Notes under the pieces: model-generated
Told to the model about the DNA's origin: nothing
Databases searched by the model: none
The model's input: only the letters and a program-made list of their open reading frames with translations
Part shown: in pieces, positions 45,563 to 57,048 of the stretch
Position numbering within the stretch: position 1 is the stretch's first letter
How the letters are laid out: each line of letters starts with the position of its first letter
Assembly (NCBI GenBank): GCA_023159155.1
Contig: JAJNNX010000048.1
Location: forward strand, 395,304-459,303
Direction: 5' to 3'
Origin: Ustulina deusta
Lineage: Eukaryota; Ascomycota; Sordariomycetes; Xylariales; Xylariaceae
DNA length: 64,000 nt
Translations under genes and position numbers: made by a program

Positions 45563-46356
45563 CTAACGACAAAGCTGACACGGACGCGAAGACTGGTGCG
45601 CTACCCGGCTTTTTTTCATCCAAACCACAAGCATGGGGACTAGCACCATTGCTACATTATCCGTTGATTCCTCAATCCACTCGCAATAAGGCACAGCGGT
45701 CGTCAACTCAGCGAACCAGGTGTATTGCAACTCTTCAACGAAAACAGTGATAGGGCGCACGAGTTCGTCAACTTCCAGGCCTCGAGTACCTCGTGAAGGG
45801 TTGAGTCGTAGAAGGTCATGCAGAGCTTGTTGCTGGATCTGTGCGGCAGCGAACAGACGACCAAGGACGTCTGCTCTGTTGGCTCGGCGACATCGCAAGG
45901 CGGCGGTGACATCATCTGCTCGCCGGCGAAAGTTGATCTGGGTTTGCTGTGCGTCGACTGACTCGGGGGCATCGGGGTTGGGGGCGAGCATCGCTGCGTA
46001 CTCGACACGAACATTGTAGTCCTCTAAAACTTGGTCCATGGCATGGAGCTTCGTACGAGTGGCGGGGCTGACCCCAGGAACATGGGACAGTGTCTGCATC
46101 CTATGCACGCGCATTGGTTAGTCCGCAACATGACAAGCCAGTAGCGGCGACACAGGAAGTATGGCTGTGGGTTGGAGGCGAGTGTTCACCTGGCAGCTTC
46201 GGCAATGAGGATTTCCTAGATCCGTGTAGGTGCCGCGCAAGGAACTTGGACGACCGGGGCATCTTGGTCGCAACAGATGGTCTGGCAGCCAGGGCATTGG
46301 TGAGCGGCCCGAATGTCGAGCGGAGCAGAGATCTCGGCGTGGTAGGTAGTCGGCAT
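45563..46356 (-). pseudogene. Fungal Cys-module/helical protein broken by one TAG
   Basis: The gene is complement(join(45563..46100, 46190..46356)), with an 89 nt intron (GTGAAC donor, GCATAG acceptor). It makes a 234-residue reading interrupted only by TAG at 46216..46218 (codon 47). Exon 1 starts MPTTYHAEISAPLDIR and holds a Cys cluster (HQCPGCQTICCDQD, VPCAAP). After the stop, EILIAEAARMQTLSHVPGVS runs into a helical region (RRADDVTAALRCRRANRADV, LGRLFAAAQIQQQALHDLL, FAELTTAVPYCEW). I know this layout of a Cys-rich start and helical body from uncharacterised fungal proteins. A shorter protein could start inside exon 2. The TAG fits a CAG to TAG change. Confidence 0.6.
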
Positions 46357-46779
46357 CGTGAATCTATACGCTCAAGTGAGGTAGTGTACGGCAGTAGGGA
46401 AGTGGGTGTAAATGGCTGCTATGGCGCACGGCACGCGAAACAAGGAGTCAAACGAAAACAGCAGCAGAGATAAAAGAGGGAGCGATACGAGCTGTCTTGC
46501 TAGCTTGCAGGGATGGAGACTGGCCTGTGGCTTGGCGCGTCGATGGGCGGGGTTGTCTAGACGAGCGCGCGGGGCAGGCCAGTGCCCCTCTTTCCTTCTC
46601 TGGTCGCTTGTGGCCTGGTCCCTTCTTTCTGCAATTACGTAACACCATTTCGCATTAGATTCCACCTACCTCACCTGCATCCGCATTCGCATCTGCACCC
46701 CCAGAACACGCGCCTTCTCAACGACATTCACGCTCCCTTATCGTTCCATACCCTGAATAGTTCTCCGCGACGAATCAAC

Positions 46780-47178
46780 ATGGCCTTCTGTTCCACCGTT
46801 TCCGAGAAGATCACCGCAAAGGACATGATAGCTGTCGCCAAAGTCTAGGAATGCTTTGAGACGAAGCCAGTTGTGTGTTCCTCACGCTCTCTTCAAGCCC
46901 CGTCGGCGTAGCTAATACATTGCTAGGTCAACTGGGACAAGCTTGCTGCCAAAGCTGGCTTCAGAGACGGTGCCACGGCCAAAGCCCACTACGAGCCACT
47001 TCTCAACCCCGACCGCCCCGGCGATACGCTTGGAAAGGGACAGTGTTTTCGCGATAATAACGCCGCTTTGAAGCGAGTCAAGACCGAGACCTTAGAGACG
47101 GAAGATGGAAGTAAACACGATACCCACAACCGCTTCACACCCTGCTACCTATCCGATCTCGATGATGGAGAGGTTTGA
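46780..47178 (+). pseudogene. Small Myb/histone-like fungal gene broken by one TAG
   Basis: Exons join(46780..46872, 46927..47178) give 114 residues, interrupted only by TAG at 46846..46848 (codon 23). It reads MAFCSTVSEKITAKDMIAVA, then after the stop ECFETKPV, and exon 2 starts VNWDKLAAKAGFRDGATAKA and continues HYEPLLNPDRPGD. Fungal relatives I know have a Trp at the stop position (a VWECF-like helix), so a TGG to TAG change is the simplest cause. The short three-helix pattern around NWDKLA resembles Myb/SANT-like modules; DNA binding is inference. It lies divergently from the previous broken gene, 423 bp away. Confidence 0.6.
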
Positions 47179-48100
47179 ATTGCCAACTCGATATGGAAGA
47201 CCGGGTTACAAGATACGTTAAAGGAGAGGGGTACCTCAGACAGAAGCCGGGGATAGGCGTGCAAGCTCTGCTTCTTATATAGCAGATAATCTGTGATCGG
47301 AACTGTTACGTACCCAGGACTCTCAATCTTGAGACATTACCAATGGTCATAGTGATTGTAAACTATTATGGCTGTCGCGAAATAAGTGTAGCATTCACGT
47401 AGACATGGCTCGATTGGGCAGACGTATGGCAACGAGTTGTTGTGCTTGACCACAATCCTAATTTCCACGGCAAGGTGTCAAATGCTGATGAGCTTCAAAC
47501 TATCGCAGCAGTATTCTCCCTTTCTAGCGTCCTTGCTGCCAACGAGCTTTGTTTAACGCTTCATCAACTATATCACGCCATAACAGATAGCGCCTTAGAT
47601 TGCTTATGGATGGTGTTTTGGTTGATGGGGTGGTCGCAGCCCTCATGGCCGTTAGCTATAACAAGTAACAGCAGATCGTATTATACGCTGGCTCTAATAA
47701 TATCAAGACATTATCGTTGTTCTTGGGAGTCTAAGCCGCACATAAATTCTAATGCTGCAAAGTGAAAAGTTGTATGCTTTCTCCCTGGCGCGTGTTCTTG
47801 ACTTGGTCGTACCGGAATAACAATTGAACGTATGCAAGAACTACCCCTCGCGACAACCATCATGAACAACGCCAGCGCCAATATCCCGTGCTGGCAACCC
47901 GCTACTACCCAGGTCTGCATTGTCGCTACATGCGGATGCTCTGGCAAGGAGCATGTGCCCGATGGCAGAAACGCGGGTATCTGGGTACCCTGCCCTGATC
48001 TGGGGAAGCTTTGGGGAAGCATCCTCAACAAGGCTACCTGGTATGTCGTACTTCTTTAGATCGAGGCTTTTCAGCTAATTGTTATCTACTTTAGGGTCAA
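47179..48100. other. Intergenic stretch with a weak coding-like frame
   Basis: Frame 47832..48059 (+) has a protein-like centre (IPCWQPATTQVCIVATCGC, GIWVPCPDLGKLWGSIL) but no start context, domain or intron logic. It may be an exon or fragment of a decayed gene. Confidence 0.3.
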
Positions 48101-49447
48101 ACATTAATACGTCCACGATGCCTTCGTTACATTGCACTCCTCGTGTATTTGCAGTGTGATATTGTCTGTTCATAGTATACGCTTAATAAAGTTATTACTA
48201 TACGAAAACATCTTCCTGTTCCCGTCCTATAATCCACCTATAGAAAAGCCCTTTGTTTCCTAGGACAACTTCACGAGGTTTCGCAACTCCTAAAATAAAC
48301 ACCTTAGAACCGAGTTTACCGCTATTTAAAACTCCATCAACCTAGTTCTAGCAGATACATGTGTTGGCAAGGGGTTGCAAACATAACTTAAGAATGGTTG
48401 GTCAAAGTTTGACAATGCCAACTATGGCTTGAAAAAAGTAGATAAGCGCTTTATAGATTATTGTTGTATTGCTTGTTATTAAAATGTTATTTTTTTATTA
48501 ACTTTATGATAGCTAATAAATGGAACTTTCATAGTTTAAAGAATAAGTTTATTGGCCTTTTATAATAATAAGGTAGCAAAATTATCACAGTTTCTAAGGC
48601 ATTGATACTTTATCGTAGGGTTGAGCTCTCTACCGAGCCTCAGCTTTTCTTTCTTGATCTACACAGCTGTGCATTCTGGGTTTCGTAACTTTATGCGCCG
48701 GCAGAGTTGCTTAATAAATTTGTCGAGGGTCTAAATGTACAGTCTTGTTCCAACAATAAAAACAGCATCCATAGGTTATTGCAGGTTATATCTGAATGCT
48801 ACCTCAATTTTAGATCCATGCCAGGATTTTTTTTTTTTTCTCATTACACACATGGAGCCCTATGGGCTAAGGCGTAGTAGAGACTAAGAAGCTACGTACA
48901 TAGGAAATCTTCTATAATATATTTGTCTTTTTATTATGATCATTTTGTTTTGTCTTAGAACCTTTTTCTTGTCTCTTTTGCTTTTGTCGTCCTGTTTCAT
49001 TGGAAAGTAACCACTCCTTTGTATATATTTTAGTAGCCAGTAGGAAGTCTTGTGCTTCCTTTTCTAGGGTCGTACCGAAAAGCACCTTGAGAGAAAGTTG
49101 ACAACGTTACTCAATCTTTTTCCTCATTACTTCTCTTTCCCTACTGTACTTCTTACAGGCAAGAAATATGCGGTTGTCTCTTAGTTCTGCACGTAGGGTT
49201 TAACTATAGTTTATAAGGAGTTTATAGTTAAACTATAGCGGTAACTATTTAAATGTAATTTATGATAGACTACTTGGGCAGGCTTATTTATTAGGTACTG
49301 AAAGCAGAGAGCAAAGGGGTTGCATTTCGACTAATTACTTGGTGGCCCGATACCAATATGTATAATTGGTTATAATCCCCCGATAGTTAATTTACTTAAT
49401 CGATAATCATACCTTGGAAACAGGGATTAAGCAAGCTTTGATAAGAC
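48101..49447. other. AT-rich gene-free stretch
   Basis: The sequence is markedly A+T rich, with long T runs (for example a T12 run near 48828) and TA-rich segments such as inverted TTATAGTTTAACTATA-like stretches near 49200-49235. No frame of note. The composition is unlike the gene-rich left half and fits RIP-decayed repeat DNA, though no element can be named. Confidence 0.6.
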
Positions 49448-49975
49448 TTGCCACAACATAAGTTTGGATACACGCTCGGATTTGGATGCGCTCGGGGCGG
49501 TCAACAACTAAAGGTGCTCCACTACAACAAACAAGAACTCCGAACCCAGCTCGGCGAACCTGAAAGCTTGAAACAAACAGCTAACGTGTATAGAGACAAT
49601 TTATACGAGAGCCTAGCTAATATTGGTTGTTATTCACCTATTTTCCTTGCCGAATATCTGAATATTACCAAGAACATAACGTATTAGCAACAGCAGAAAG
49701 CATTACAAAAAAAAATGTTAAATGCATACAGAACTTTCTCGGAGTCGAACATCAGGTAGTATGTTCTCTCAAGTATTCCCTCTCTCTAATTATAAGATAT
49801 CAGAGGAGATGGAAAGAGACAGAAAAGCTCCAAGTGGAAATCCTCCATATGATGAAAAGGGTCTTCGGCCAGGAACATCTCGATACCTTGACCAGCATGG
49901 CAAACCTAGCACAGACCGATGCAGACTAGAGAAAGTAGAAAGAGGCAGAAAAGCTTACATAAACAGGGATTAAGG
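49448..49975 (+). pseudogene. TPR (kinesin light chain-like) gene relic
   Basis: In the frame from 49627 the segment RRWKETEKLQVEILHMMKRV followed by FGQEHLDTLTSMANLA is a recognisable tetratricopeptide unit of the kind found in arrays at the C-terminus of fungal NLR-type (NB-ARC/NACHT-TPR) proteins. Only about one unit is readable, flanked by stops and frame changes, with faint similarity continuing to about 49960 (KVERGRKAYINRD in another frame). I see no nucleotide-binding domain nearby, so this is a fragment. Confidence 0.55.
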
Positions 49976-50550
49976 TCGCAGATCTTAGACCAACAGAGCG
50001 AAGGAGTTTGAGAGCAGGAGACAACGTAGTGGCCAAGGAAACAAAGTAATCTCCGTGTTGTCTAATGATACCCGATGGGACGGAAACGTAGAACTGAGGT
50101 CATTGACTTATCTAGCCCTATCATAGTAAAACGATATGCCGATAAAGGTGTGAGTCCCTAAGTCGTGCCAGTTATATCATACGATATACTTCACAGGTCG
50201 TTGCTCAGTTAAAAACCCAAGATAGGGGAGAGCGTAGCAAAGACTTCATACTCAGAGGGATCAAAATGATTCCCGAAAAGTCAAAGCGCAAGGCAGACGC
50301 TCAGGAGGAAGCAACTAGGCGGGGCGGCAACAGTCGTAAAGGTGTAAGAGGCGGGCTAGCATTAAAAACTATTAGATGTTAATAGAAATATCGATAGACG
50401 GCGATAATCAGGACAGTTAACGTTTCAAAAATGGGCCTGATTTTATTATCTATGCCTTGAGGCGCCTCCAATACTGGCTCCCGCAGGCCTCCAGTGGCCA
50501 ACAACCCGCATGAGGGTGGTCGTCAAAGCCAAGGAGGCAGATTCGAGCCC
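49976..50550. other. Accessory stretch, no gene seen
   Basis: Short frames only. It leads into the duplicated repeat region at 50551. Confidence 0.45.
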
Positions 50551-51760
50551 ATGCTGTCCCTGGAATGGACTATGGAAGTTGGATGCCTCCGCAATCCTAT
50601 CAATATCATCGACCTAGCGGCGAGGCTCTAATTATAGCCGACCTTCCCACTTATGCCTGAGTTTCCCCCCCGCCGACCCCCAATGACTTCCTAGGAAGTC
50701 ACACCTCCCCCCTTCTCTGAGAATCCCTCACGCATGACTGCCTGGGAAGTCACACCTTCCCTCAATGGCATCCGTTCCTCAAGGAATGAATTCCCGGCAA
50801 GTCCAAACCTCCCTCCGAGGGTCCCTCACCGCATAATTGGCTCTGCTGGCCACTCCGTCAGTCTAGCCACTTCATAGCTTCCTGCGCCCTGGGATGTTCC
50901 CTCCTAGTGACGCGCACATGGTCGTATCTTTTGGAGGCGCAGGCTAATGCCATACCCTTATGTCGCCTGATCTTCAGTCTGCCTCACCTCTGGCGTATTC
51001 CATGCGACTTGGCTTGCCGAGAACTCGCTTCATTGAGAGGCCGAACGCTTTCTACGTCCTTCATTGTTGCGACTCCTAGGGGGTTCACCCGTCAGGAGGC
51101 CTGCCATATGTCACTCCTTCGGATGCACATCGAAGCTTATGGTAGTGTGGTAAGCCTGAAATGGCTTGCCTGAGACGTTCTCGGGGACCCTAGGCCATAT
51201 GCAGGAGGTCCTTCTGACGATGACCAATGTAAGGCTGAGTTTATGGCTTTCAGAGATACTTAGACTGAGTCGAGCCCAAATTTGCCCCTGGAATGGACCA
51301 TGGAACTTGGTTCCTTTCGCCCTCTTCTTTCTCCTAGCTCCTGAGGGACTTTCATAGGATAACTTCCTAAGAAGTCGTACCATTTCCCCTCAGAGTGTCA
51401 CGTTTCAGAAGTAGAATAGGTCAGGTACAACAGTCGTATTATAAGTAGGTAGGAATCGTACAAGACTAATCCTTGGAGAGTAGAAGAAAGGAGTGTGAGT
51501 CTCCCTCGGGGTAAGTATGCACAGATGGAGGGCTATCCTCAGCCCTAGTCTCACTAGCCTAGCTCCTGAAACAGAGCCTCTCACGACACAACTTCCTACG
51601 CCTCTCCCTATGGCAACCTCCGTCGGTCTAGCTACCTCATACCCTTCTGAGCCCTAGTATCTCCGCCCTCCTAGCTACGCACCCAAAGTTGTATCCCTGG
51701 GAGGCGCAGGCTAATCACATGGTTCACAATGCTTGCCAAACCTTCCTATCGCTTGATCAT
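50551..51760 (+). repeat. Diverged direct duplication of a ~600-700 bp unit
   Basis: Two copies share ordered blocks. GTCCCTGGAATGGACTATGG near 50569 matches a block near 51285, with flanking TCGAGCCC in both. The block with CTAGCCACTTCAT near 50865 matches one near 51629. GGAGGCGCAGGCTAAT near 50933 matches a block near 51700. Offsets are about 719-767, so the copies contain indels. Differences are mostly transitions. A perfect palindrome GACTTCCTAGGAAGTC lies at about 50684-50699, with variants nearby (CTGCCTGGGAAGTC). Probably part of an unidentified repeat family. Confidence 0.6.
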
Positions 51761-51978
51761 CTGAGTATGCCTTACCTGTGGCCGAATCACATCGAAACAC
51801 GAGGGGCTTAGCTTCAGGGGATGCCCCTGCGATTCGCGTCATCGAAGAGCCCATATTGCCATGGCTCTAGTTGGTACCCATGTCGGAAGGCCTGCTGTTT
51901 TCCAGTTTCTTATAAGCCATTGGAGCCCTCGAAGCTAGGTAGTAAAGCCATCACAAGCATGCTTGAGTCTTAAAAGAG

Positions 51979-51986
51979 TATAAAAG
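51979..51986 (+). promoter_or_regulatory. TATA-like box upstream of the Ulp1-type gene
   Basis: TATAAAAG lies about 110 bases before the chosen start (52094), followed by a CT-rich leader (about 52010-52085). Position and sequence fit a core promoter; this is inference only. Confidence 0.4.
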
Positions 51987-52093
51987 ACACACGCTTCCCC
52001 AGAGAACCATTTCTCTCTTCGTCTACCTTGACATGACAAGATAAGGCATAAAATTACATTCTATTCTTTCTATCGCCGTTTCCTTGCTGAGAA

Positions 52094-54355
52094 ATGCCTG
52101 CCACCACAAGACGCCGTACAGCTCTTCAGTCTTCAGACCAAGTACAGGAGTCTACTAGCAACAGACCGCTAACGGATTCCGCAGCTTCTCGCCGACCAAC
52201 AGTGGATCCTTCAACTCCTGGGCCTTTACAGCCTTTCATGAGTTTTAAAACTCCTGAACCACCACTGTTCAACACTCTCACCCCACCGCAGACAAACAAT
52301 GGCGTGGCTCAGCCTGTGGCCTCTCACTTCGAGCTTCAAATTCTTATCGCTGATCTTAAGCGGGCGTCGGCGACATATTTACGCATAGAAGATTTGACCC
52401 TGTTCATGTCTCATTTCTCGCCCCACGAACGGTTCCAATTACGCCACTTATTGGAGAAACTCATTGAGTGTTGCGATGGACTGTGCCCGACTGTACCGGA
52501 CGGAAGTTCAGATACTTCGGAATTCTCCTCGGAATCCTTTGGTGTTGATCCTCATATTCTGTTTAGGTCAGAAGGTCAGCCTCCGGGCTCGACTAAGGAC
52601 GTTATCGAGCTTGATAGCCAGCCCCAAGACCAGTCTGAAGACGAACCTGAAGGAGAGTCTGAAGAGGAGCCCCAAGAGGAGTCTGAAGTCTCTTCAGAAA
52701 ACTCTACTATCTCCCAAGATGAGTCATATGACAAGCTGAATCCTGACACGGACTCTCCTTCCAAGTCTCAACACATAAGCAAGGCCTGCATGATGACATC
52801 ACAATCTGTCCCCGAATTCGCCGATGAGGGTTTCCGACAAGTTGAACAATTTAAAATGCATGGAGTCCCTACACAGGCGTACAAAGACATATTTGTTTCC
52901 TTAAAGCAGACGCCACAGGATGAAGCCCAATGGTCAGACGGCTCGGAATGGATAGCACTAGTCGAAGCAGGAAATCAGGACCAACAAAGAAGCTCAATTT
53001 ATTACGTCATAACCGCGATAGGCCTACATCGATGGCGTAAGAGTCAAGTTCAGCTCCTCCAGCTCTCGTTATCTCCGAAAGTTGCTGCGCAGAAAGTATC
53101 GAGAAGGGTTATCGGTGCTCCCGAGGATCTGTGCGATAAGAACGCATGGGAACGGCGACGCAAGAATCTCAATACACATCTTACACGTGGTAAAAAATGG
53201 GCCACGTTGGTTGAAGAGCTTGGTTTTGGCATCTTATTCAAGGAACCGTGGTGAGTATATTCCCCTACAAACTCGTAACATATTGCTTACCTTTGGATTT
53301 TAGGAGCTTGGCAAAGTTAAGTGAACCCGTTTTGAAGAAATCGATCAGTCAGTTGCGAGAAGACGCTTCAAAGATGCGCGTATTACGGCTGCTTGGAGAT
53401 CAGATGGATTTACTTCTAGACACTGGCCGGACAGACCCAATCGCTTTCAGGGAGGCTCTAGGAGAGCAAGGACTATTGAACCCTCTGCCTCTACCGCCGT
53501 GCTCTGACGTATCTAAAGAAGTCATATCGTTGCAAATGCGCATGAGGCGTTTATCACCTACGGGCGCCCTTCTCATTAAGCGTACGACATTTCATTTCGA
53601 TATTGACATCCTCGACCGGCTTAACGAAACCAATTGGCTTAACGATAATCTTGTTTTACTTTGCCTGCATTTGGCGGACAAGCTTTCATATGTTCGTGTA
53701 GGCCTGTCCGTCCCTACTCATCGGCAAGTCCGACCAGACAAGATGTTATCGAAGCCCTTTGAAAGAGCTGCACAGCAGGTCAAGGAATGGAATAGTCTTA
53801 AACCCGAGCATCGCCTTGTCTGCTTTTTCCCGCTTTTCCAGCGAGAGAATCATTTCAGCCTTCTCGAGATCAATCAGAGAGATGGTTTCATCTATCACTA
53901 TGATTCGATGGGAAGTAGCAGTAATGTCGGTATTCAGGTAAGGCTATTAATTCCTCGATAAGACTTTCGGCGCTGATTATTCTCGGCAGACGGCGTGTGA
54001 AGATCAATTCCCAGGATTAAAATTTGCTAATCAGGTTTGTGCGGCGCTTTCGATAAAGAGGTCGGTCACTGATGGTCTACAGGCGAGTCCTTGCCAGCTC
54101 GACAGTTTTAGCTGTGGTCCGTTGGTGATTGAAATGGCGTGTTGCCGCATGATGGGCCGGCCAGTTTCCCTCAGGAACGTTGATCTTCACGATGCAATGA
54201 AGCTGAGAGTTGATGCTTTGGGCCTCATCAAGAAGGCCTGGTATTCAGATGCCATGGCTCCATTTGAACAGTCGTCGAAAGGGAAACGTAAGGGGGGAAA
54301 ACTTTACGAGAGGCCGGCGAAACGATCTAAGTTAGATGGGTTGATTGAGATTTGA
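52094..54355 (+). CDS. Ulp1-type (C48) cysteine protease, four exons
   Basis: Exons join(52094..53250, 53304..53937, 53990..54034, 54083..54355) give 702 residues with standard introns (GTGAGT/TTTTAG, GTAAGG/GGCAG, GTTTGT/TACAG). Residues 1-250 are disordered, with an acidic Glu/Ser/Gln-rich part. The C-terminal half carries the Ulp1 pattern: LNETNWLNDNLVLLCLHL (the usual WLND element), catalytic H569 in RENHFSLLEI, D586 in YHYDSMGSS, Q617 in PCQLDSF and nucleophile C623 in SFSCGPLVIE. The set is complete, so SUMO- or Nedd8-type cleavage activity is plausible. The basic end (KRKGGKLYERPAKRSK) resembles a nuclear signal. Similar lineage-specific Ulp1 proteases occur near mobile elements in fungi; the repeat-rich surroundings fit that, but no transposase is seen. 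Confidence 0.88.
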
Positions 54356-55373
54356 GATTTACTATCTAGAAGAATAATAGATCCAATGTAGTAGCTATTA
54401 AACTCTGTGTCCACGTCTCAAGAGAGATTGGGAAGCTGTCGGCTGTTCTGTGTACTACTCCGACTCCATACCGGTCTGGACCTTTACCGATCGTTGCACC
54501 ACAATTTCGTGCTAGTAAAATATGGTAGTCGATCGGCTTCTAAATGACCTTGATCTGGCTTCCCTTCGATCCAGCCCTTTTACCGCGTCGCAGTCATCGT
54601 ACTCTAATTTGAATTAGCTATGAGCATTTCCCCACGCCAGTGCGCGTTGATGGGAGAATAAAGGAATATAGGCTTAACTGGAATGTAACAATGTACCGAG
54701 CCTCCAACATCTGTCGGAGCGCCACTACAAGCAGGCTTCTGAATTGCATCGATTTGCACTCATTGCTTTCTGTGTTGTTTCAGGCTGCCGCCCACGTACG
54801 AATGCCACACGGCAAGGTCGCTGGCGTAGTCCTTCGACTGATGCTTCCTACGAACCGTGTAAGGATTGACCTCAAAGCGGCCGTTGATAAATACTTTCTG
54901 TTCGGCGCGCTCGATAACGGCGTCTCCATGCGCTGGTGTTTTTTGTTCTGCTGTTCATTCTTTTTTTCAAGGCCCTACAACGCATATAATAGTACTGGAA
55001 CTTATAAGGACAACTATAGTATAAATAAAGGCAAATAATATTGATTCATAGACATCTTATAGCGTACTACCCACAATATCCTCCAAATTATAAAGCAAAC
55101 GCAGACTAAATATAACGCAAACTTTAATAGTGAAAGGTAGAAACAAGTAATAAAGCTTGGTCAGATTGTAGCCAAACATGAAAAGCCCCGAAGCCCGCTT
55201 TGCCTTATCCTAGCCATCCACGTCGCCGACTCGTCTTTACGCCTCGACAGTTAGCCAAATCCATCCAGGACTAGTCCAGCTGTTGTACTTACACTATACC
55301 TCCTCATCACCACTCCCATCTATGCTACTATACGGGGTAGCAGGTATACTGCGCATAAGGAAGTTCAATGTGA
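54356..55373. other. Intergenic stretch, AT-rich on the right
   Basis: A plus-strand frame 54640..55038 has a Cys/Phe-rich, RNA-like end and no domain, and I do not call it a gene. The region from about 54960 is A+T rich. Confidence 0.45.
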
Positions 55374-55943
55374 TTATGTTGTGCTACACACTGATCTCTT
55401 TTTTTCCGAAGATATGTGCAGCGTGACACAAGGACCCGCAGGAAATAGAGTAACCACGCAACATGTGGCGATATAAGTTGGATGCCAACATATGGACTCG
55501 ATACATTCATTAACATCTGCCGAGACTTGGATACAGAGGCAAGGTGGCCTACTGAGCTTGGTGGCCTCTTCGTAGAGTTTCAACGTGAACAGGTAGAGAA
55601 AGTCATCGCGTTGTAAGGTGCTTGCTCGAGAGAGCCATGAAAAGATATGGAAGAGTCTTAAGGGGGAGTAATGAGCTGGGTAGAGGCGGGGTGGGATAGC
55701 AATAGAGTGTATAGATGCATAAGTAAATTGAAAAGCTCGTGATGCGATCATGTCGTGGCGTGCCTGATGCACCCATCCGTTGAGGATTAGTTTAACTCTC
55801 TTCTGGGAACGGGTTAATGGCATATTTTGACTTTTTCCCTGCAATTCAATATAAATTTCGCCGCCTAAAATTATAGGAGTTGTATGTTTTGCCATAGTGG
55901 CAAAGGAATAGGCTTGGAAGTGAAGCTGTTGCTTTGCTTTCAT
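55374..55943 (-). CDS. Hypothetical protein, orphan candidate
   Basis: The frame encodes up to 189 residues; an inner Met at residue 17 (MAKHTTPIILGGEIYIELQG) gives 173. The composition is reasonable for a protein (KLILNGWVHQARHDMIASRA, DDFLYLFTLKLYEEATKLS), with several cysteines in the C-terminal third (PPCLCIQVSADVNECIESIC). No signal peptide, domain or splice evidence is seen. It lies between AT-rich stretches, so it could be a lineage-specific gene or a chance frame. Confidence 0.3.
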   Translation of the reverse strand: MKAKQQLHFQAYSFATMAKHTTPIILGGEIYIELQGKSQNMPLTRSQKRVKLILNGWVHQARHDMIASRAFQFTYASIHSIAIPPRLYPAHYSPLRLFHIFSWLSRASTLQRDDFLYLFTLKLYEEATKLSRPPCLCIQVSADVNECIESICWHPTYIATCCVVTLFPAGPCVTLHISSEKKRSVCSTT

Positions 55944-57048
55944 GTAAGTACTATAGTGCTAATATATCATCCCTCGAATAAAGCACCAATTTTAACCTTT
56001 TATTTTCGCATAAAAGGCGTTTTGCTCCTTATTATACCGACTACAAGATCTCTACAGAGTTATTATTACGTAACTACGTTCTTTGTTGCAAAACCCAACA
56101 GGATAGAATGGTTTAAAAATAGCCTTGCTTTATCTAGAATGTAACATGCCTGCGGTTGTTCGAAGTTGTGGCTTAGAGCCTCTTCGAAATGGTTCGTGTT
56201 GGACATGGTGGGTGATAGGACGCGTTGCTACGTGAGGGACACCAAATGGTCTTTCACTGCGCCTCCTTTCTTATATAGAGCTTCTTAATTTAGGTATGGC
56301 AGAAACTACCATAAGCTTTAACTGACTGAATACGTAGGGCTTAACTCGGGACAAGATGGCCGATAATAGCCTGTCATGAAGTGTTATGGGACCAACAACC
56401 GTAGATCCTTCCTGGCCATGTCGTAAGAGAGCATGAATTGATTTGGGCCCAAGTTCTATTGGCTACTATGTATCCGAATTTCCTGAACCCTGTTGGGACT
56501 AACCAATAGATGGCAAGATTAACTAACAACTACAATTTGTCACCCAAAGCTATCTTCGGATCAGGGTACCGGAAGTATTTCTTGCGTATCAAAGCGGATT
56601 TGGTGGAATACGTAATAGGCCTTGCTCGAAAGAGACCCCGCCCAGTCGAGGATTAAGGGAAGATCACCAACAACCCCTCCTATTACCCCCTACACAAGCG
56701 AAATCAACTCAGGGATTCCAAAAAATACCGTTCCTGGAGCGAGGAATGTGGCTAATGAAACCCAAGGCAGCATTACCACGGAAGAACGCCGGTGTCGATT
56801 GAATCGCCTCATAATACGCTGGATATCCTCGTTGGATCAAGGTTCGCGGCACGCAGGCTTACGCCAGAGTGATTTTGTCGAAAGTAAGGAACAATTTTTA
56901 AAAGATGCGACTTAGACAATCTTACATCTAAATAAATGTCCATATATAGAAAGGTAAAAAGCCTAGAATATATGCTATAATTAGGTTAGAGTGTGCCACA
57001 CTTGCCAGTGTGCAACAGTCCCCATTTCTAAAACGTGCCTGTCCCAAA
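55944..57048. other. Accessory stretch, weak frame only
   Basis: A plus-strand frame at 56622..56915 (97 codons, ERRCRLNRLIIRWISSLDQG) is the only protein-like piece and has no recognisable family. The remainder is AT-rich. Confidence 0.4.

Noticed and set aside
54640..55038. 132-codon plus-strand frame
   Set aside because: Runs into Phe/Cys/Tyr/Asn-rich AT sequence at the end; no homologous motif and no start context.
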